In this document: positions 8,692 to 16,316 of the stretch, one piece after another
How the letters are laid out: every line of letters begins with the position of its first letter
Position numbering within the stretch: the stretch's first letter is position 1
Assembly: GCA_903838055.1 (NCBI GenBank)
Contig: CAILWV010000018.1
Location: 24,818-88,817, forward strand
Origin: an uncultured Bacteroidota bacterium
GTDB lineage: Bacteria > Bacteroidota > Bacteroidia > Flavobacteriales > Flavobacteriaceae
Direction: 5' to 3'
DNA: 64,000 nucleotides
Made by a program: the position numbers and the translations under genes
The notes under the pieces: generated by a model
The model's input: the letters and a program-made list of their open reading frames with translations, nothing else
What the model was told of the DNA's origin: nothing
Databases searched by the model: none

Positions 8692-9420
8692 CACCAAGAT
8701 TACACAGAGAACCACAAATGTTTAAATTTATTCTTTGTGAAACTTTGCGCTTCTTAGTGTGCTTTGTGCAATAACTTATATCACGAAGGAACACAAAAAT
8801 TACACAGAGAGCCACAAGGATTAAGAGTATACTTTGTGAAACTTAGTGCTGCTTTGTGCGCTTTGTGAAATAACTCACAGCTATATCACGAAGGAACAAA
8901 AAAATTAAACAGAGAGCCACAAGGATTAAGAGTATACTTTGTGAAACTTAGTGCTGCTTTGTGTAATAACTCAAAGCTATACCACAAAGGATCACAAAAA
9001 TTAAACAGAGAGCAACTAAGGTTAATATTTTCTTTGTGAAACTTTGCGCTTCTTAGTGTGCTTTGTGCAATAACTTATATCACGAAGGAACACAAAATTA
9101 CACAAAGAGCCACAAAGGTTTAAATATTTTCTTTGTGCAACTTAGTGTTGCTTTGTGCACTTTGTGAAATAACTCATAGCTATATCACGAAGGAACACAA
9201 AGATTACACAGAGAGCCACAAAGGTTAATATCTTCTTTGTGAAACTTTGCGCTTCTTAGTGTGCTTTGTGCAATAACTTATATCACGAAGGAACAAAAAA
9301 ATTACACAAAGAGCCACTAAGATTAATATTTTCTTTGTGCAACTTAGTGGTGCTTTGTGTGCTTTGTGAAATAATTTATATCACGAAAAAACGCAAAAAT
9401 TACAGAGAGAGGCAAAAAAT
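8692..9420. repeat. Array of about 100-bp dyad repeat units
   Basis: Gene-free stretch made of about eight imperfect direct repeats. Six unit boundaries share ATCACGAAGGA or close variants, at 8780, 8885, 9079, 9184, 9282 and 9380; the unit at 8981 begins ACCACAAAGGA. Spacings are 105, 96, 98, 105, 98 and 98 bp; the first and last units are partial. Each unit has a left half rich in CACAAAG/ACACAGAGAGCCAC and a right half rich in CTTTGTG, so each could fold as a long imperfect hairpin. Units alternate between versions with CTTTGCGCTTCTTAGTGTG and versions with CTTAGTGCTGCTTTGTG. Related CACAAAG/CTTTGTG intergenic repeats are known from memory in several bacterial phyla; their role is unknown. 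No protein-coding content is supported. Confidence 0.9.
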
Positions 9421-9421
9421 A

Positions 9422-9985
9422 TTAAAATTGATAAATCCTATTTGGAGTTACACAATAATCTAATTGGATGTCGGTTCTAGATAAGTCTTCTATAATTTCT
9501 TCTGCATCAAAGAAAGATAACCCAATTTTTATAGTTTCAGGTTTGCATTCGGATAAAAATTTATCATAAAATCCTTTGCCATAACCAACACGATTTCCGT
9601 GTATATCAAATGTTAAAAGCGGCACAAAAACCACATCTATTTTTGAAACAGGAACTTCCAAACCATCAACTGGCTCAGGGATATTATAAGCGTTTTTTTT
9701 AAATTTGGTGTTCTCTGTTAAAAGATAATGCGTCATTCCTAAAGTTGTAAAATCACTTTTAGAGACTACAATTTCTTTGTCTTTTCCTGCTAAAATATGT
9801 AGGATGAATTCAGTGTTGATTTCATTTTGCTCAGCAATAGTTAAAAATAAATGATAATACGTTTTATCCCAAATATAAAATAAGAGTAACTGATTAGCAA
9901 TTGCCAAACTCAGTTCTTCCACTTTTTCAGAAGTTAATTCGTGCCGTAATTCTTTATATTTTTCTCTTAGTTCTCTTTTAAACAT
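9422..9985 (-). CDS. 5-formyltetrahydrofolate cyclo-ligase
   Basis: Enzyme of 187 residues that converts 5-formyl-THF to 5,10-methenyl-THF using ATP, a folate salvage step in the cytoplasm. The N terminus (KRELREKYKELR) gives the basic helix typical of the family, and GNRVGYGKGFYDKFL at residues 130-144 is the ATP/folate-binding signature. The length matches the family. Its start overlaps the end of the upstream decarboxylase gene by 19 nt, so translation is probably coupled. The stop lies directly against the repeat array, with no terminator seen other than the array itself. Confidence 0.9.
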   Translation of the reverse strand: MFKRELREKYKELRHELTSEKVEELSLAIANQLLLFYIWDKTYYHLFLTIAEQNEINTEFILHILAGKDKEIVVSKSDFTTLGMTHYLLTENTKFKKNAYNIPEPVDGLEVPVSKIDVVFVPLLTFDIHGNRVGYGKGFYDKFLSECKPETIKIGLSFFDAEEIIEDLSRTDIQLDYCVTPNRIYQF

Positions 9986-11214
9986 AAAAGTCTTTCCTTC
10001 AATTCGTCCATAAAAATAGTCAAATGTTGGACTTCAACGTGATTCATCAACACAATTTTATACCATTTATTTTCCTCATTATGTGTTTCAGGAACTAAAT
10101 CGTACTTTTCGGCAATAGATTTTGGAATGAATTCAGAGTGAATAGTAACTATATTCATATAAGGTTCCCTAAAATAGCGAACCCCTAATTTGTCTAATTC
10201 GGAGCATAAATATTGAGTTCGCATTTGCAAAACACTTACTTTTTCAAACCATTTATGTGGACCATAAGTAAATAATATCATCCAAACAGCAACAGCATTC
10301 GCACCTGATCGACTTCCGCAAAGGGTTAAATCCATTCCTTCAACGTACTGCGCTTCTTTGGTTAGCACATTTTCAATTAGGCCTTTGCGGCAAATGAAAA
10401 CGCCAGTACCATAGGGTGCTTGTAGCATTTTGTGAGCATCAATGGTAATGGAACTAATTTTAGGATTATTGAAGTTTATCATTGATTTTTCATTGCTAAA
10501 CGGATATACAAATCCACCATAAGCAGCGTCAATATGTAGTTTATATTCTAAATTGTATTTTTCTAAAATAGAGGTATAAACTTTTGGATTGTCTACCGAA
10601 CCAAACATGGTCGTTCCCATATTGGAAACCACAATAAAATATTTTTTACCATTTTCTTTGGCAGTAACAATAATTTCTTCTAATGCTAGAGCATCAATTT
10701 CTCTGTTTTCAAAAGCTACTGGAATTTTCAACCATTCTAATTGCAATAAATTTGCCGCTTTCGGAATAGAATAATGCGTGTCTTCTGAAGCTAGAATAAC
10801 TATTTCTGATAATGGTGCTTGATTTTTGTATTGGAAAAAATTCCGATACAACCAAATTGCTTGTATGTTGGCTTCGGTTCCTCCAGGAGAGATATAACCA
10901 TCAAATTCATTTGGTTTTGCTTTAAAAACATCAACAGCCAAAACATTCAAAACTTCTTTTTCTAAAACATGAGTTCCTTTGAAAGCACTTTCTGAATCAC
11001 CCAAAGTATGGCAACCAATATGATTGGGGTTAGCAACATAGGTTTGTAAAACAGGAGCATCTTTTAAAAAACTTGCATCATAAAATACTTTATCGTCCAA
11101 TTTGGATGCGGGATAACCCAAAGAGGTGTCTTTTGCAAAATTCACATTATCGTTCAATGCATTTTGAACCTTACTATTTCGTTCTTCTTTGGAGAGTTTT
11201 TTCCAGTAAATCAT
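9967..11214 (-). CDS. PLP-dependent group II amino-acid decarboxylase
   Basis: Fold-type I PLP enzyme of 415 residues, probably a cytoplasmic amino-acid decarboxylase. Visible motifs are SPGGTEANIQA (residues 109-119), the His stacking on PLP in DTHYS (His147), HIDAAYGG with the pyridine-binding Asp229, and SITIDAHK with the PLP lysine Lys262. The group includes histidine, glutamate, tyrosine and aromatic amino-acid decarboxylases; the substrate cannot be chosen from motifs alone. It has its own -7 element and overlaps the folate gene downstream by 19 nt. No obvious pathway link between the two products is known to me. Confidence 0.85.
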   Translation of the reverse strand: MIYWKKLSKEERNSKVQNALNDNVNFAKDTSLGYPASKLDDKVFYDASFLKDAPVLQTYVANPNHIGCHTLGDSESAFKGTHVLEKEVLNVLAVDVFKAKPNEFDGYISPGGTEANIQAIWLYRNFFQYKNQAPLSEIVILASEDTHYSIPKAANLLQLEWLKIPVAFENREIDALALEEIIVTAKENGKKYFIVVSNMGTTMFGSVDNPKVYTSILEKYNLEYKLHIDAAYGGFVYPFSNEKSMINFNNPKISSITIDAHKMLQAPYGTGVFICRKGLIENVLTKEAQYVEGMDLTLCGSRSGANAVAVWMILFTYGPHKWFEKVSVLQMRTQYLCSELDKLGVRYFREPYMNIVTIHSEFIPKSIAEKYDLVPETHNEENKWYKIVLMNHVEVQHLTIFMDELKERLLCLKEN

Positions 11215-11231
11215 AGCTTTGAAAATTTATT

Positions 11232-11239
11232 CAAAACTA
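11232..11239 (-). promoter_or_regulatory. Promoter -7 element of the decarboxylase operon
   Basis: On the minus strand this reads TAGTTTTG, an exact TAnnTTTG match, 17 nt before the ATG at 11214. Confidence 0.5.
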
Positions 11240-11416
11240 CACGAAGACAAGTGCTTAAAATATGATAATTGTTAGTTTAGCGATTTGTCTTTTGGCAAAC
11301 CAATTTAATGATTGTTAGCGGCAATGTTTAGATGCTATCGTCATCTAACTTTATGACGGTTGTTGTGGCGTTGTTGGTTATAAATTTATCTAGGATAGTA
11401 GTATATATATATATTT

Positions 11417-11458
11417 AACTCGTCCTAAATAATCGATACAGATTATTTAGGACGAGTT
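11417..11458 (-). terminator. Long hairpin after the secreted-protein pair
   Basis: A perfect 17-bp stem (11417-11433 with 11442-11458) with an 8-nt loop, starting 5 nt past the stop of the minus-strand gene at 11464. The flanking minus-strand sequence is AT-rich (TA repeats) rather than a pure T tract, so termination is likely but not classical. An mRNA 3' stabiliser is an alternative. Confidence 0.65.
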
Positions 11459-11463
11459 ATTGT

Positions 11464-12594
11464 TTATGGTATTTGGGTATAGGTATAAGTACCTCCGCCA
11501 TTATTGTTTAGAATTAAATCGACTCTGTAGTTTTTAGGTGTTGAAGTCAACCCCGGTATAGAGATGTCTGTCCCATTTGCTTCTATCGTTCCGTCTGAAA
11601 GGTTATCGCCAAAATACTGACCACTAGAATTACCACAAGTTTGAATAAGGAAATGAAAACTCGAACCTATAGTAAGTCCGGTTAAATTAATAGAGAATTT
11701 ATTTGTAGCTACATTATAAGTTCCAGAACCACCAGTGCCAATACCATTCGTGTCAATATTTACACCTATGGAAGTTGCAGTGAATGAGTAGTCAGATAAT
11801 AAAGTTGGTGATGCCCAAGAATATACATTTATTAAATAAAATCCATTAGAAGGAACATTTAAAGCACTTCCGTTAAGAACAACATTATTAGTTCCATTAG
11901 CACCATATATTGGTGATGAAGAATTATTAGTAGATAAAAGTTTTAATTGAGTTCCTGATGTTAAATATTTGTAAGTGCTAAAAGTAGAATTACCGCAACC
12001 TCCAGATGTAATTGGTTGCATCAATAAAGCTCCAAATGGGTCGAAACTGTTGAAACTTCCATAAAGATAAAAGGAATTAGGAATGCTGGTAGTAGCTCCT
12101 GAAGTTGGTAACGAAAGTTGACCGCTATCATTTACCGTTAATTGGTATGGAGTACCATTTGGTGATACTAATGTAATTCCTTCTCCTGCAGAAGTTATCA
12201 AACTGTCGGCAGCAATAGCGTATGGTACGCTCAAAAGTTGTGTAGTTCCAACCAATACATAATTAGTTCCACCAGCAACATCCATTTCTACTTTTAGAAA
12301 TTTGGAATTTGTTCCCCAATTGATGGTGCTGAATGTTCCAGTTGTAACTGTTCCTTGTCCAATAACTAAATTAAATAAGCCTTGTGCATTTGTAGTTTTA
12401 GTATGTGTTTCGGTATATAGAACGGTTCCACTTGCTGAAGTGTTTAGAATAGAAAGACGAATTCCAACATTAGAACTAACTATAGCATTTCCAGAATTAT
12501 TCAATGCAATTGCTTGGTAAGAAATTCCTTGTGGAACTTGTGCAAAAGTTAATGTTGTGATTAAAAGTATAAAAAGAGTAATTATTTTTTTCAT
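11464..12594 (-). CDS. Secreted protein with Bacteroidetes surface N-terminal domain
   Basis: Exported protein of 376 residues. The signal peptide is residues 1-18 (ends LTFAQ), followed by PQGISYQAIALNNSGNAI, a conserved N-terminal beta-sandwich module of about 115 residues ending VPYAIAAD that opens many large Bacteroidetes surface proteins. The rest is rich in Ser, Thr, Gly and Asn, without a motif I recognise. It contains only a few cysteines and has no C-terminal sorting domain. It lies 26 nt downstream of a small T9SS-tailed protein gene and is probably cotranscribed. I cannot assign a function; an adhesin or cell-surface structural part would fit. Confidence 0.7.
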   Translation of the reverse strand: MKKIITLFILLITTLTFAQVPQGISYQAIALNNSGNAIVSSNVGIRLSILNTSASGTVLYTETHTKTTNAQGLFNLVIGQGTVTTGTFSTINWGTNSKFLKVEMDVAGGTNYVLVGTTQLLSVPYAIAADSLITSAGEGITLVSPNGTPYQLTVNDSGQLSLPTSGATTSIPNSFYLYGSFNSFDPFGALLMQPITSGGCGNSTFSTYKYLTSGTQLKLLSTNNSSSPIYGANGTNNVVLNGSALNVPSNGFYLINVYSWASPTLLSDYSFTATSIGVNIDTNGIGTGGSGTYNVATNKFSINLTGLTIGSSFHFLIQTCGNSSGQYFGDNLSDGTIEANGTDISIPGLTSTPKNYRVDLILNNNGGGTYTYTQIP

Positions 12595-12620
12595 AATTTT
12601 TTTTGTTTTTTAAATTGTTT

Positions 12621-13079
12621 TTAGTTTAAATGTTTGATGATTTTGAATGACTTAAAATTTTTATTTGTAAATTGAATCAAATAAATACCGCTGGATAATT
12701 CGTTTAAATCTAGAGAATTATCATTAGCTATTTTACTTTCTGAAATCAATTGTCCGAAATTGTTGTATATGGATACATTTTCGTTCAAAATTTTTTCGGA
12801 AGTTTTAAAATAGATTTTCGAAGCCGTTGGATTTGGATAAACCACAATACTTTCTGAAAGTTCGAATTGAGCAACTTCCAATTGTTGTTGATTTATTTGT
12901 GCTAAAATTCCAATCAGCCCAGAATTAGATTGGTTTTGATTAGGAATAATTATAATTTCTCCAATAGAAACTGATGTTTGTGGAGTAATTAAACTTCCAG
13001 AGTTTACAGTTTTTATGACCGTTTGCGAATAGCAAATTCCAGAAATACAGAGGATTAATGACAGTAAATATTTTTCCAT
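12621..13079 (-). CDS. Small protein with T9SS type A sorting domain
   Basis: Exported protein of 152 residues: signal peptide 1-18 (ends CYSQ), a mature part of only about 55 residues, then a type A sorting domain from about residue 80 (VYPNPTASKIYF, the central SIYNNFGQLI, and GIYLIQFTNK near the end). The tail should direct export through the type IX secretion system and attachment to the surface. So little mature sequence remains that the protein may act as a surface anchor or partner of the neighbouring 376-residue secreted protein rather than as an enzyme. That pairing is inference from adjacency. Confidence 0.8.
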   Translation of the reverse strand: MEKYLLSLILCISGICYSQTVIKTVNSGSLITPQTSVSIGEIIIIPNQNQSNSGLIGILAQINQQQLEVAQFELSESIVVYPNPTASKIYFKTSEKILNENVSIYNNFGQLISESKIANDNSLDLNELSSGIYLIQFTNKNFKSFKIIKHLN

Positions 13080-13092
13080 TATTTTTTTTAAA

Positions 13093-13100
13093 CAAATATA
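13093..13100 (-). promoter_or_regulatory. Promoter -7 element of the secreted-protein pair
   Basis: Minus-strand TATATTTG, an exact TAnnTTTG match, 13 nt before the ATG at 13079. Confidence 0.5.
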
Positions 13101-13185
13101 TAGATTCTTAATAGAAGATTAAAACTTTAATTTAGAAAAATGAAAAACTTAAACCAGATGGCGCGGATATATTCCTACAACGATA

Positions 13186-13207
13186 GTGCGGAATTGCATT
13201 CCGTACC
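13186..13207. repeat. 22-bp hairpin repeat, copy 1
   Basis: A hairpin flanked by GTGCG and CGTACC with arms GGAAT/ATTCC. Its reverse complement shares the outer GGTACG and CGCAC with the repeat at 13331, while the inner arms differ in a way that keeps pairing. Confidence 0.6.
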
Positions 13208-13224
13208 AACAAAGCAAATAAAAC

Positions 13225-13253
13225 AAACTACAACCCTAAAAAAGTTGTAGTTT
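13225..13253 (-). terminator. Hairpin terminator after the 135-residue hypothetical gene
   Basis: A 10-bp stem AAACTACAAC / GTTGTAGTTT (13225-13234 with 13244-13253). On the minus strand it is followed by a T-rich stretch. On the plus strand T residues also follow, so it may work both ways. Confidence 0.6.
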
Positions 13254-13330
13254 TTTGTGTAGTGCAAGAAGCTATAGTAATAAAAAACAGGTTATTAGAA
13301 ACATATATTAATTAATTGATTATGTTTATA

Positions 13331-13352
13331 GGTACGAGTTAGAAACTCGCAC
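13331..13352. repeat. 22-bp hairpin repeat, copy 2
   Basis: Begins GGTACG and ends CGCAC with a perfect CGAGTT/AACTCG stem. Same outer bases as the copy at 13186-13207 but in the opposite orientation and with different, still paired, arms. Confidence 0.6.
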
Positions 13353-13385
13353 AAGCTGGGGTGCAGCAACTACTAATATAAATAA

Positions 13386-13793
13386 CTACCGAACTATAAC
13401 GCCTTCAACAAACAATATTGGAACTTCTTCAGTAGCATTTTCGTTGAGAGTATTTTTTTTGAAAATGAATTTTTTATCGTATAAAGTATTTCCTATAAAA
13501 AAGGTTACCATAAACTCATTGTTAAGTACTAGTACACTCTTCTCTATCATTTCTATTTTTACAACTGAAACAGAAGGAACTTGAACAAATGCATGTCGCA
13601 AAAGCGATGTTTTTTTCATTTCTCCATCAATAGTTCCAAAAGCTTTGGACACAACCATTACGCCTTCTAAATCAAAGTCGGAGTCGTTAACAAGATAAAC
13701 GTTCCAAACTTTTTCCATAAAGTCGTCACTCCATTCGGGAATGGCTGCTAGGAATACATTTTCTACTTCTGGAATGGTGATGTCTGCTTTCAT
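13386..13793 (-). CDS. Conserved hypothetical protein, 135 residues
   Basis: Not recognised. A soluble, acidic protein of 135 residues without a signal peptide or membrane segment; the pattern of alternating hydrophobic residues (VWNVYLVN, VVKIEMIE, FMVTFFIG) suggests a beta-sandwich fold. It opens MKADITIPEVENVF. It stands alone between pheS and the secreted pair. A GAGATTGC...CTCGCAA repeat (13798-13819) occupies the place where a ribosome site would be, 4 nt before the ATG. No function is proposed. Confidence 0.6.
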   Translation of the reverse strand: MKADITIPEVENVFLAAIPEWSDDFMEKVWNVYLVNDSDFDLEGVMVVSKAFGTIDGEMKKTSLLRHAFVQVPSVSVVKIEMIEKSVLVLNNEFMVTFFIGNTLYDKKFIFKKNTLNENATEEVPILFVEGVIVR

Positions 13794-13797
13794 ATCT

Positions 13798-13819
13798 TTG
13801 CGAGGAACGAAGCAATCTC
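13798..13819 (-). repeat. Start-proximal GAGATTGC..CTCGCAA repeat, copy 1
   Basis: Read on the minus strand the core is GAGATTGCTTCG then TTCCTCGCAA, ending 4 nt before the ATG of the 135-residue hypothetical. Two further copies in the same orientation relative to their genes are at 40960-40982 and 49831-49853. Confidence 0.7.
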
Positions 13820-13918
13820 GTCCTTGTTTATTTAATTTAGTTATTTCTTACCTCAGCCGTGGTTTATTAAGATTATGTTTCTTGAAACTATTATTTTCAC
13901 TCAATAACCATTGCCAAA

Positions 13919-14022
13919 TAGCCCTGATTGAAGTGGAAATCTTGGCATTGCGATAAACGAAAGTGGTATTGGATTTCTTCTTTCCTCGCAATGCCAAATT
14001 GAAACGGAAAGCAGGAATTGCC
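13919..14022. repeat. Interspersed element with conserved ends, copy 1
   Basis: About 104 bp running from TAGCCCTGATTGAAGTGGAA to GAAACGGAAAGCAGGAATTG. The centre holds a perfect 12-bp inverted repeat (13942-13953 with 13985-13996, TTGGCATTGCGA and its complement). The end sequences recur at 31636-31776 around a different centre. It resembles intergenic elements I recall as common in Flavobacterium. The rest of the 13794-14109 gap holds the start-proximal repeat and a small hairpin. Confidence 0.65.
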
Positions 14023-14077
14023 TTTACTAAAATGCCCGAAACTTTCGCTTCTAAAAATTTTTACTTTAAATTAATAA

Positions 14078-14102
14078 CTAACAAGTTAAAAAAACCTGTT
14101 AG
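14078..14102 (-). terminator. Weak hairpin after pheS
   Basis: CTAACAAG / CCTGTTAG (7 of 8 paired) begins 8 nt past the pheS stop. The T run is in the loop on the minus strand, so this is only a possible terminator. Confidence 0.35.
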
Positions 14103-14109
14103 AATGGTG

Positions 14110-15129
14110 CTATATATTGGCTTTGAATTGCTCTAAGAAACGGATATCGTTTTCATAGAACATTCGGATGTCTCCAATTTGGTATAATAACATTGCGATA
14201 CGCTCAATTCCCATTCCGAATGCAAAACCATTGAATTCATCTGGATTGATGCCGCAGTTTTTCAGAACATTTGGATCTACCATACCACAACCGCCTATTT
14301 CTAACCAGCCGGTACCTTTGGTGATGCGGTAATCGGTTTCGGTTTTTAATCCCCAGTAAATATCAATTTCGGCACTTGGCTCGGTAAAAGGGAAATAACT
14401 TGGGCGTAAACGAATTTTAGATTTTCCGAACATTTCTTTAGTGAAATACAAAAGTGTTTGTTTTAAATCGGCAAAAGAAACGTCTTTATCAATATACAAA
14501 CCTTCCACTTGGTGGAAAATACAGTGTGACCTAGAGGAAACCGCTTCGTTACGGAAAACTCTTCCTGGAGAAATGGTTCGAATAGGTGGTTTATTATTTT
14601 CCATATAACGCACTTGTACGGACGATGTGTGGGTGCGTAACAAAACGTCAGGATTAGTTTGGATGAAAAAAGTATCCTGCATGTCACGTGCCGGATGGTA
14701 TTCTGGCAGGTTTAATGCGGTGAAATTATGCCAATCGTCTTCAATTTCTGGGCCTTCAGACACGTTGAATCCGATGGTAGAAAATATATCGATGATTTGA
14801 TTTTTTACTATAGAAATAGGGTGGCGTGAGCCTATTGAAATTGGTTCGCTTGGGCGAGTTAAATCGCCATAGAACCCTTTTATTTCTTCTTTGCTTTCTA
14901 GTTCTTCCTGAATAGATTTTACTTTTTCTTCAGCAACAGCTTTTAAAGTATTGATTACTTGCCCAAAATCTTTTTTCTGGTCGTTAGGAATATTTTTGAA
15001 CTCCGTGAAAAGTTCTTTTAATAAGCCTTTACTTCCTAAATATTTGATGCGGAATTGTTCTAAAGATTCTTTGTTTTTGTCATTGAATGCTTTAGCCTCT
15101 TCTATATGTTGTTTAATCTTGTCTATCAT
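14110..15129 (-). CDS. pheS: Phenylalanyl-tRNA synthetase alpha subunit
   Basis: Class II synthetase alpha subunit of 339 residues, the usual length. It forms the alpha2beta2 enzyme with PheT and carries the catalytic site. Seen are an N-terminal coiled coil (residues 1-85), motif 1 around [17 protein letters not shown], motif 2 around [10 protein letters not shown]...HQVEGLYID, and motif 3 around [16 protein letters not shown]. pheT is not in the window, so the two subunits are encoded apart. A TAnnTTTG element lies 20 nt before the ATG. Confidence 0.97.
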   Translation of the reverse strand: MIDKIKQHIEEAKAFNDKNKESLEQFRIKYLGSKGLLKELFTEFKNIPNDQKKDFGQVINTLKAVAEEKVKSIQEELESKEEIKGFYGDLTRPSEPISIGSRHPISIVKNQIIDIFSTIGFNVSEGPEIEDDWHNFTALNLPEYHPARDMQDTFFIQTNPDVLLRTHTSSVQVRYMENNKPPIRTISPGRVFRNEAVSSRSHCIFHQVEGLYIDKDVSFADLKQTLLYFTKEMFGKSKIRLRPSYFPFTEPSAEIDIYWGLKTETDYRITKGTGWLEIGGCGMVDPNVLKNCGINPDEFNGFAFGMGIERIAMLLYQIGDIRMFYENDIRFLEQFKANI

Positions 15130-15148
15130 CGGGATTTCTTTGAAGATG

Positions 15149-15156
15149 CAAATTTA
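15149..15156 (-). promoter_or_regulatory. Promoter -7 element of pheS
   Basis: Minus-strand TAAATTTG, an exact TAnnTTTG match, 20 nt before the pheS ATG. Confidence 0.5.
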
Positions 15157-15215
15157 AGTAAAAGTTGGAAGTTTTTAGAAGAAAACTTAAATCAAAAATA
15201 GTTGTTCTTAAATCG

Positions 15216-15572
15216 TTAATCAATAAGTTCTTTTTCGATAAAATAATTCACAATTGCTTCTTTCATTAAAACCGATTGTTCTCCAGCTTTTAAAGGCGGA
15301 AGTTCTTCTTTTATGGTATAATGTGGCCAGCCTTCTTTATCTACATAATCAAATTCGTAATATCCATAGGGCTCAAGCAATCGACAAATTGCGATGTGCA
15401 TAAGGTTTACTTTTTCGTCTTTTTTAAATAATTGCTGGAATCTGCCAAATTCTTGCACTCCGATAAGGTAAATTATTGCATCCAAATCTAAATCTTCGCC
15501 TTGTGAAAATTGATTTGAAAGTATAGCCACGACATTTTCCCAGCGTTCTTTTAATTGTATATCTCTTGACAT
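15216..15572 (-). CDS. Conserved hypothetical protein, 118 residues
   Basis: Cytoplasmic, mostly helical protein of 118 residues with no signal peptide or membrane segment. It has the short motifs LDAIIYLIGVQEFG and RLLEPYGYYEF. I recall homologues of similar length in other Flavobacteriaceae but no named function. It is upstream of pheS on the same strand with an 86-nt gap that contains the pheS promoter, so the two are likely transcribed separately. A possible -7 element of its own lies at 15635-15642. Confidence 0.65.
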   Translation of the reverse strand: MSRDIQLKERWENVVAILSNQFSQGEDLDLDAIIYLIGVQEFGRFQQLFKKDEKVNLMHIAICRLLEPYGYYEFDYVDKEGWPHYTIKEELPPLKAGEQSVLMKEAIVNYFIEKELID

Positions 15573-15634
15573 TTTTGTTTTTTAGGGTACGAAAAAAGAG
15601 CCTGATCTTTTTGCTAATATTTTCTATTTGATTG

Positions 15635-15642
15635 CAAATATA
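15635..15642 (-). promoter_or_regulatory. Possible promoter of the 118-residue hypothetical
   Basis: Minus-strand TATATTTG, exact TAnnTTTG, about 60 nt before the ATG at 15572. It is back to back with the cvpA promoter. Confidence 0.4.
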
Positions 15643-15692
15643 TTACATTTAGAGTCTTTAATCTTTGTAAGATAATCTATATTCTTTTCTAT

Positions 15693-15700
15693 TATCTTTG
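15693..15700 (+). promoter_or_regulatory. Promoter -7 element of cvpA
   Basis: TATCTTTG, exact TAnnTTTG, 21 nt before the ATG at 15722. Confidence 0.5.
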
Positions 15701-15721
15701 CATTTCATTTTTAGTTAATTT

Positions 15722-16201
15722 ATGGGCTTTATAGATATTGTTTTAGGTGCTTTATTAGTTTTTGGATTGATTCGTGGATTGCGCAACGGACTTATTGTAG
15801 AATTTGCTTCTTTAATTTCGTTTTTCGTAGGAGTTTATTTAGCTGTTAAATTTTCCTCTATTTTGGGAGATAGCAAAACTGCGAAAGTAACTGCATTTAT
15901 AATAATATTAATAGCCGTTATTATTGGAATTCACTTACTGGCAAAAACTGTTTCTAAAATTGCTAGCGCAATGTTGCTAGGTGGTTTGAACAAAATAGGC
16001 GGTGCTGTTTTTGGAACTTTGAGAACCGCTTTGTTCTTAGGTGTGATTTTGAGTTTATTCCAAAAAGTAAACATCAACAACACCTTGGTTTCAAAGGAAA
16101 CCCAATCAAAATCTTGGTTTTTTAATCCAATTTTAAAAACCTCGGAGTTTATGTTACCCGTTTTATCAAATTGGTTTACCGATTTAAAGAAGAAAGTTTA
16201 G
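15722..16201 (+). CDS. cvpA: CvpA family membrane protein
   Basis: Inner-membrane protein of 159 residues with four hydrophobic segments (about residues 5-22, 27-48, 60-85 and 96-118) and the family pattern GLIRGLRNGLIVEFASL near the N terminus. CvpA was first linked to colicin V production in E. coli and is now connected to envelope stress tolerance; its molecular role is not settled. It is transcribed alone and converges with the Bat operon. Confidence 0.85.
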   Translation: MGFIDIVLGALLVFGLIRGLRNGLIVEFASLISFFVGVYLAVKFSSILGDSKTAKVTAFIIILIAVIIGIHLLAKTVSKIASAMLLGGLNKIGGAVFGTLRTALFLGVILSLFQKVNINNTLVSKETQSKSWFFNPILKTSEFMLPVLSNWFTDLKKKV

Positions 16202-16205
16202 TTTT

Positions 16206-16307
16206 TCAGTGCTCAGTGCTCAGTGATTGTCTTTATGGGAAATAAAAATGAGATTCCTACGGAATGACAAACTACTTTCTGAAAACCGCGAATTGAACAC
16301 TGCCTTT
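16206..16307. repeat. CAGTG-type inverted repeat and GATTCC hairpin between convergent genes
   Basis: Starts with CAGTGCTCAGTGCTCAGTG (16207-16225) and ends with GAACACTG near 16295-16302, so the flanks can pair in part. Between them GAGATTCCTACGGAATGACAA (16250-16270, ATTCC/GGAAT stem) forms a small hairpin. The same CAGTG family forms a clean hairpin at 24431-24472. It sits between the cvpA and batE stops and may serve as a two-way terminator. Confidence 0.5.
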
Positions 16308-16316
16308 TGAACAATC

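Noticed and set aside
8692..9420. CRISPR array
   Set aside because: Units are 96-105 bp and repeat over their whole length. There are no unique spacers and no cas genes.
9266..9463. 65-residue open frame inside the repeat array
   Set aside because: It is a translation of the repeat units; other frames over the same units are equally open in parts, and there is no supporting context.
13741..13956. 71-residue plus-strand frame with LRGTKQSR
   Set aside because: The motif is the translated start-proximal repeat and the frame lies mostly opposite the 135-residue gene.
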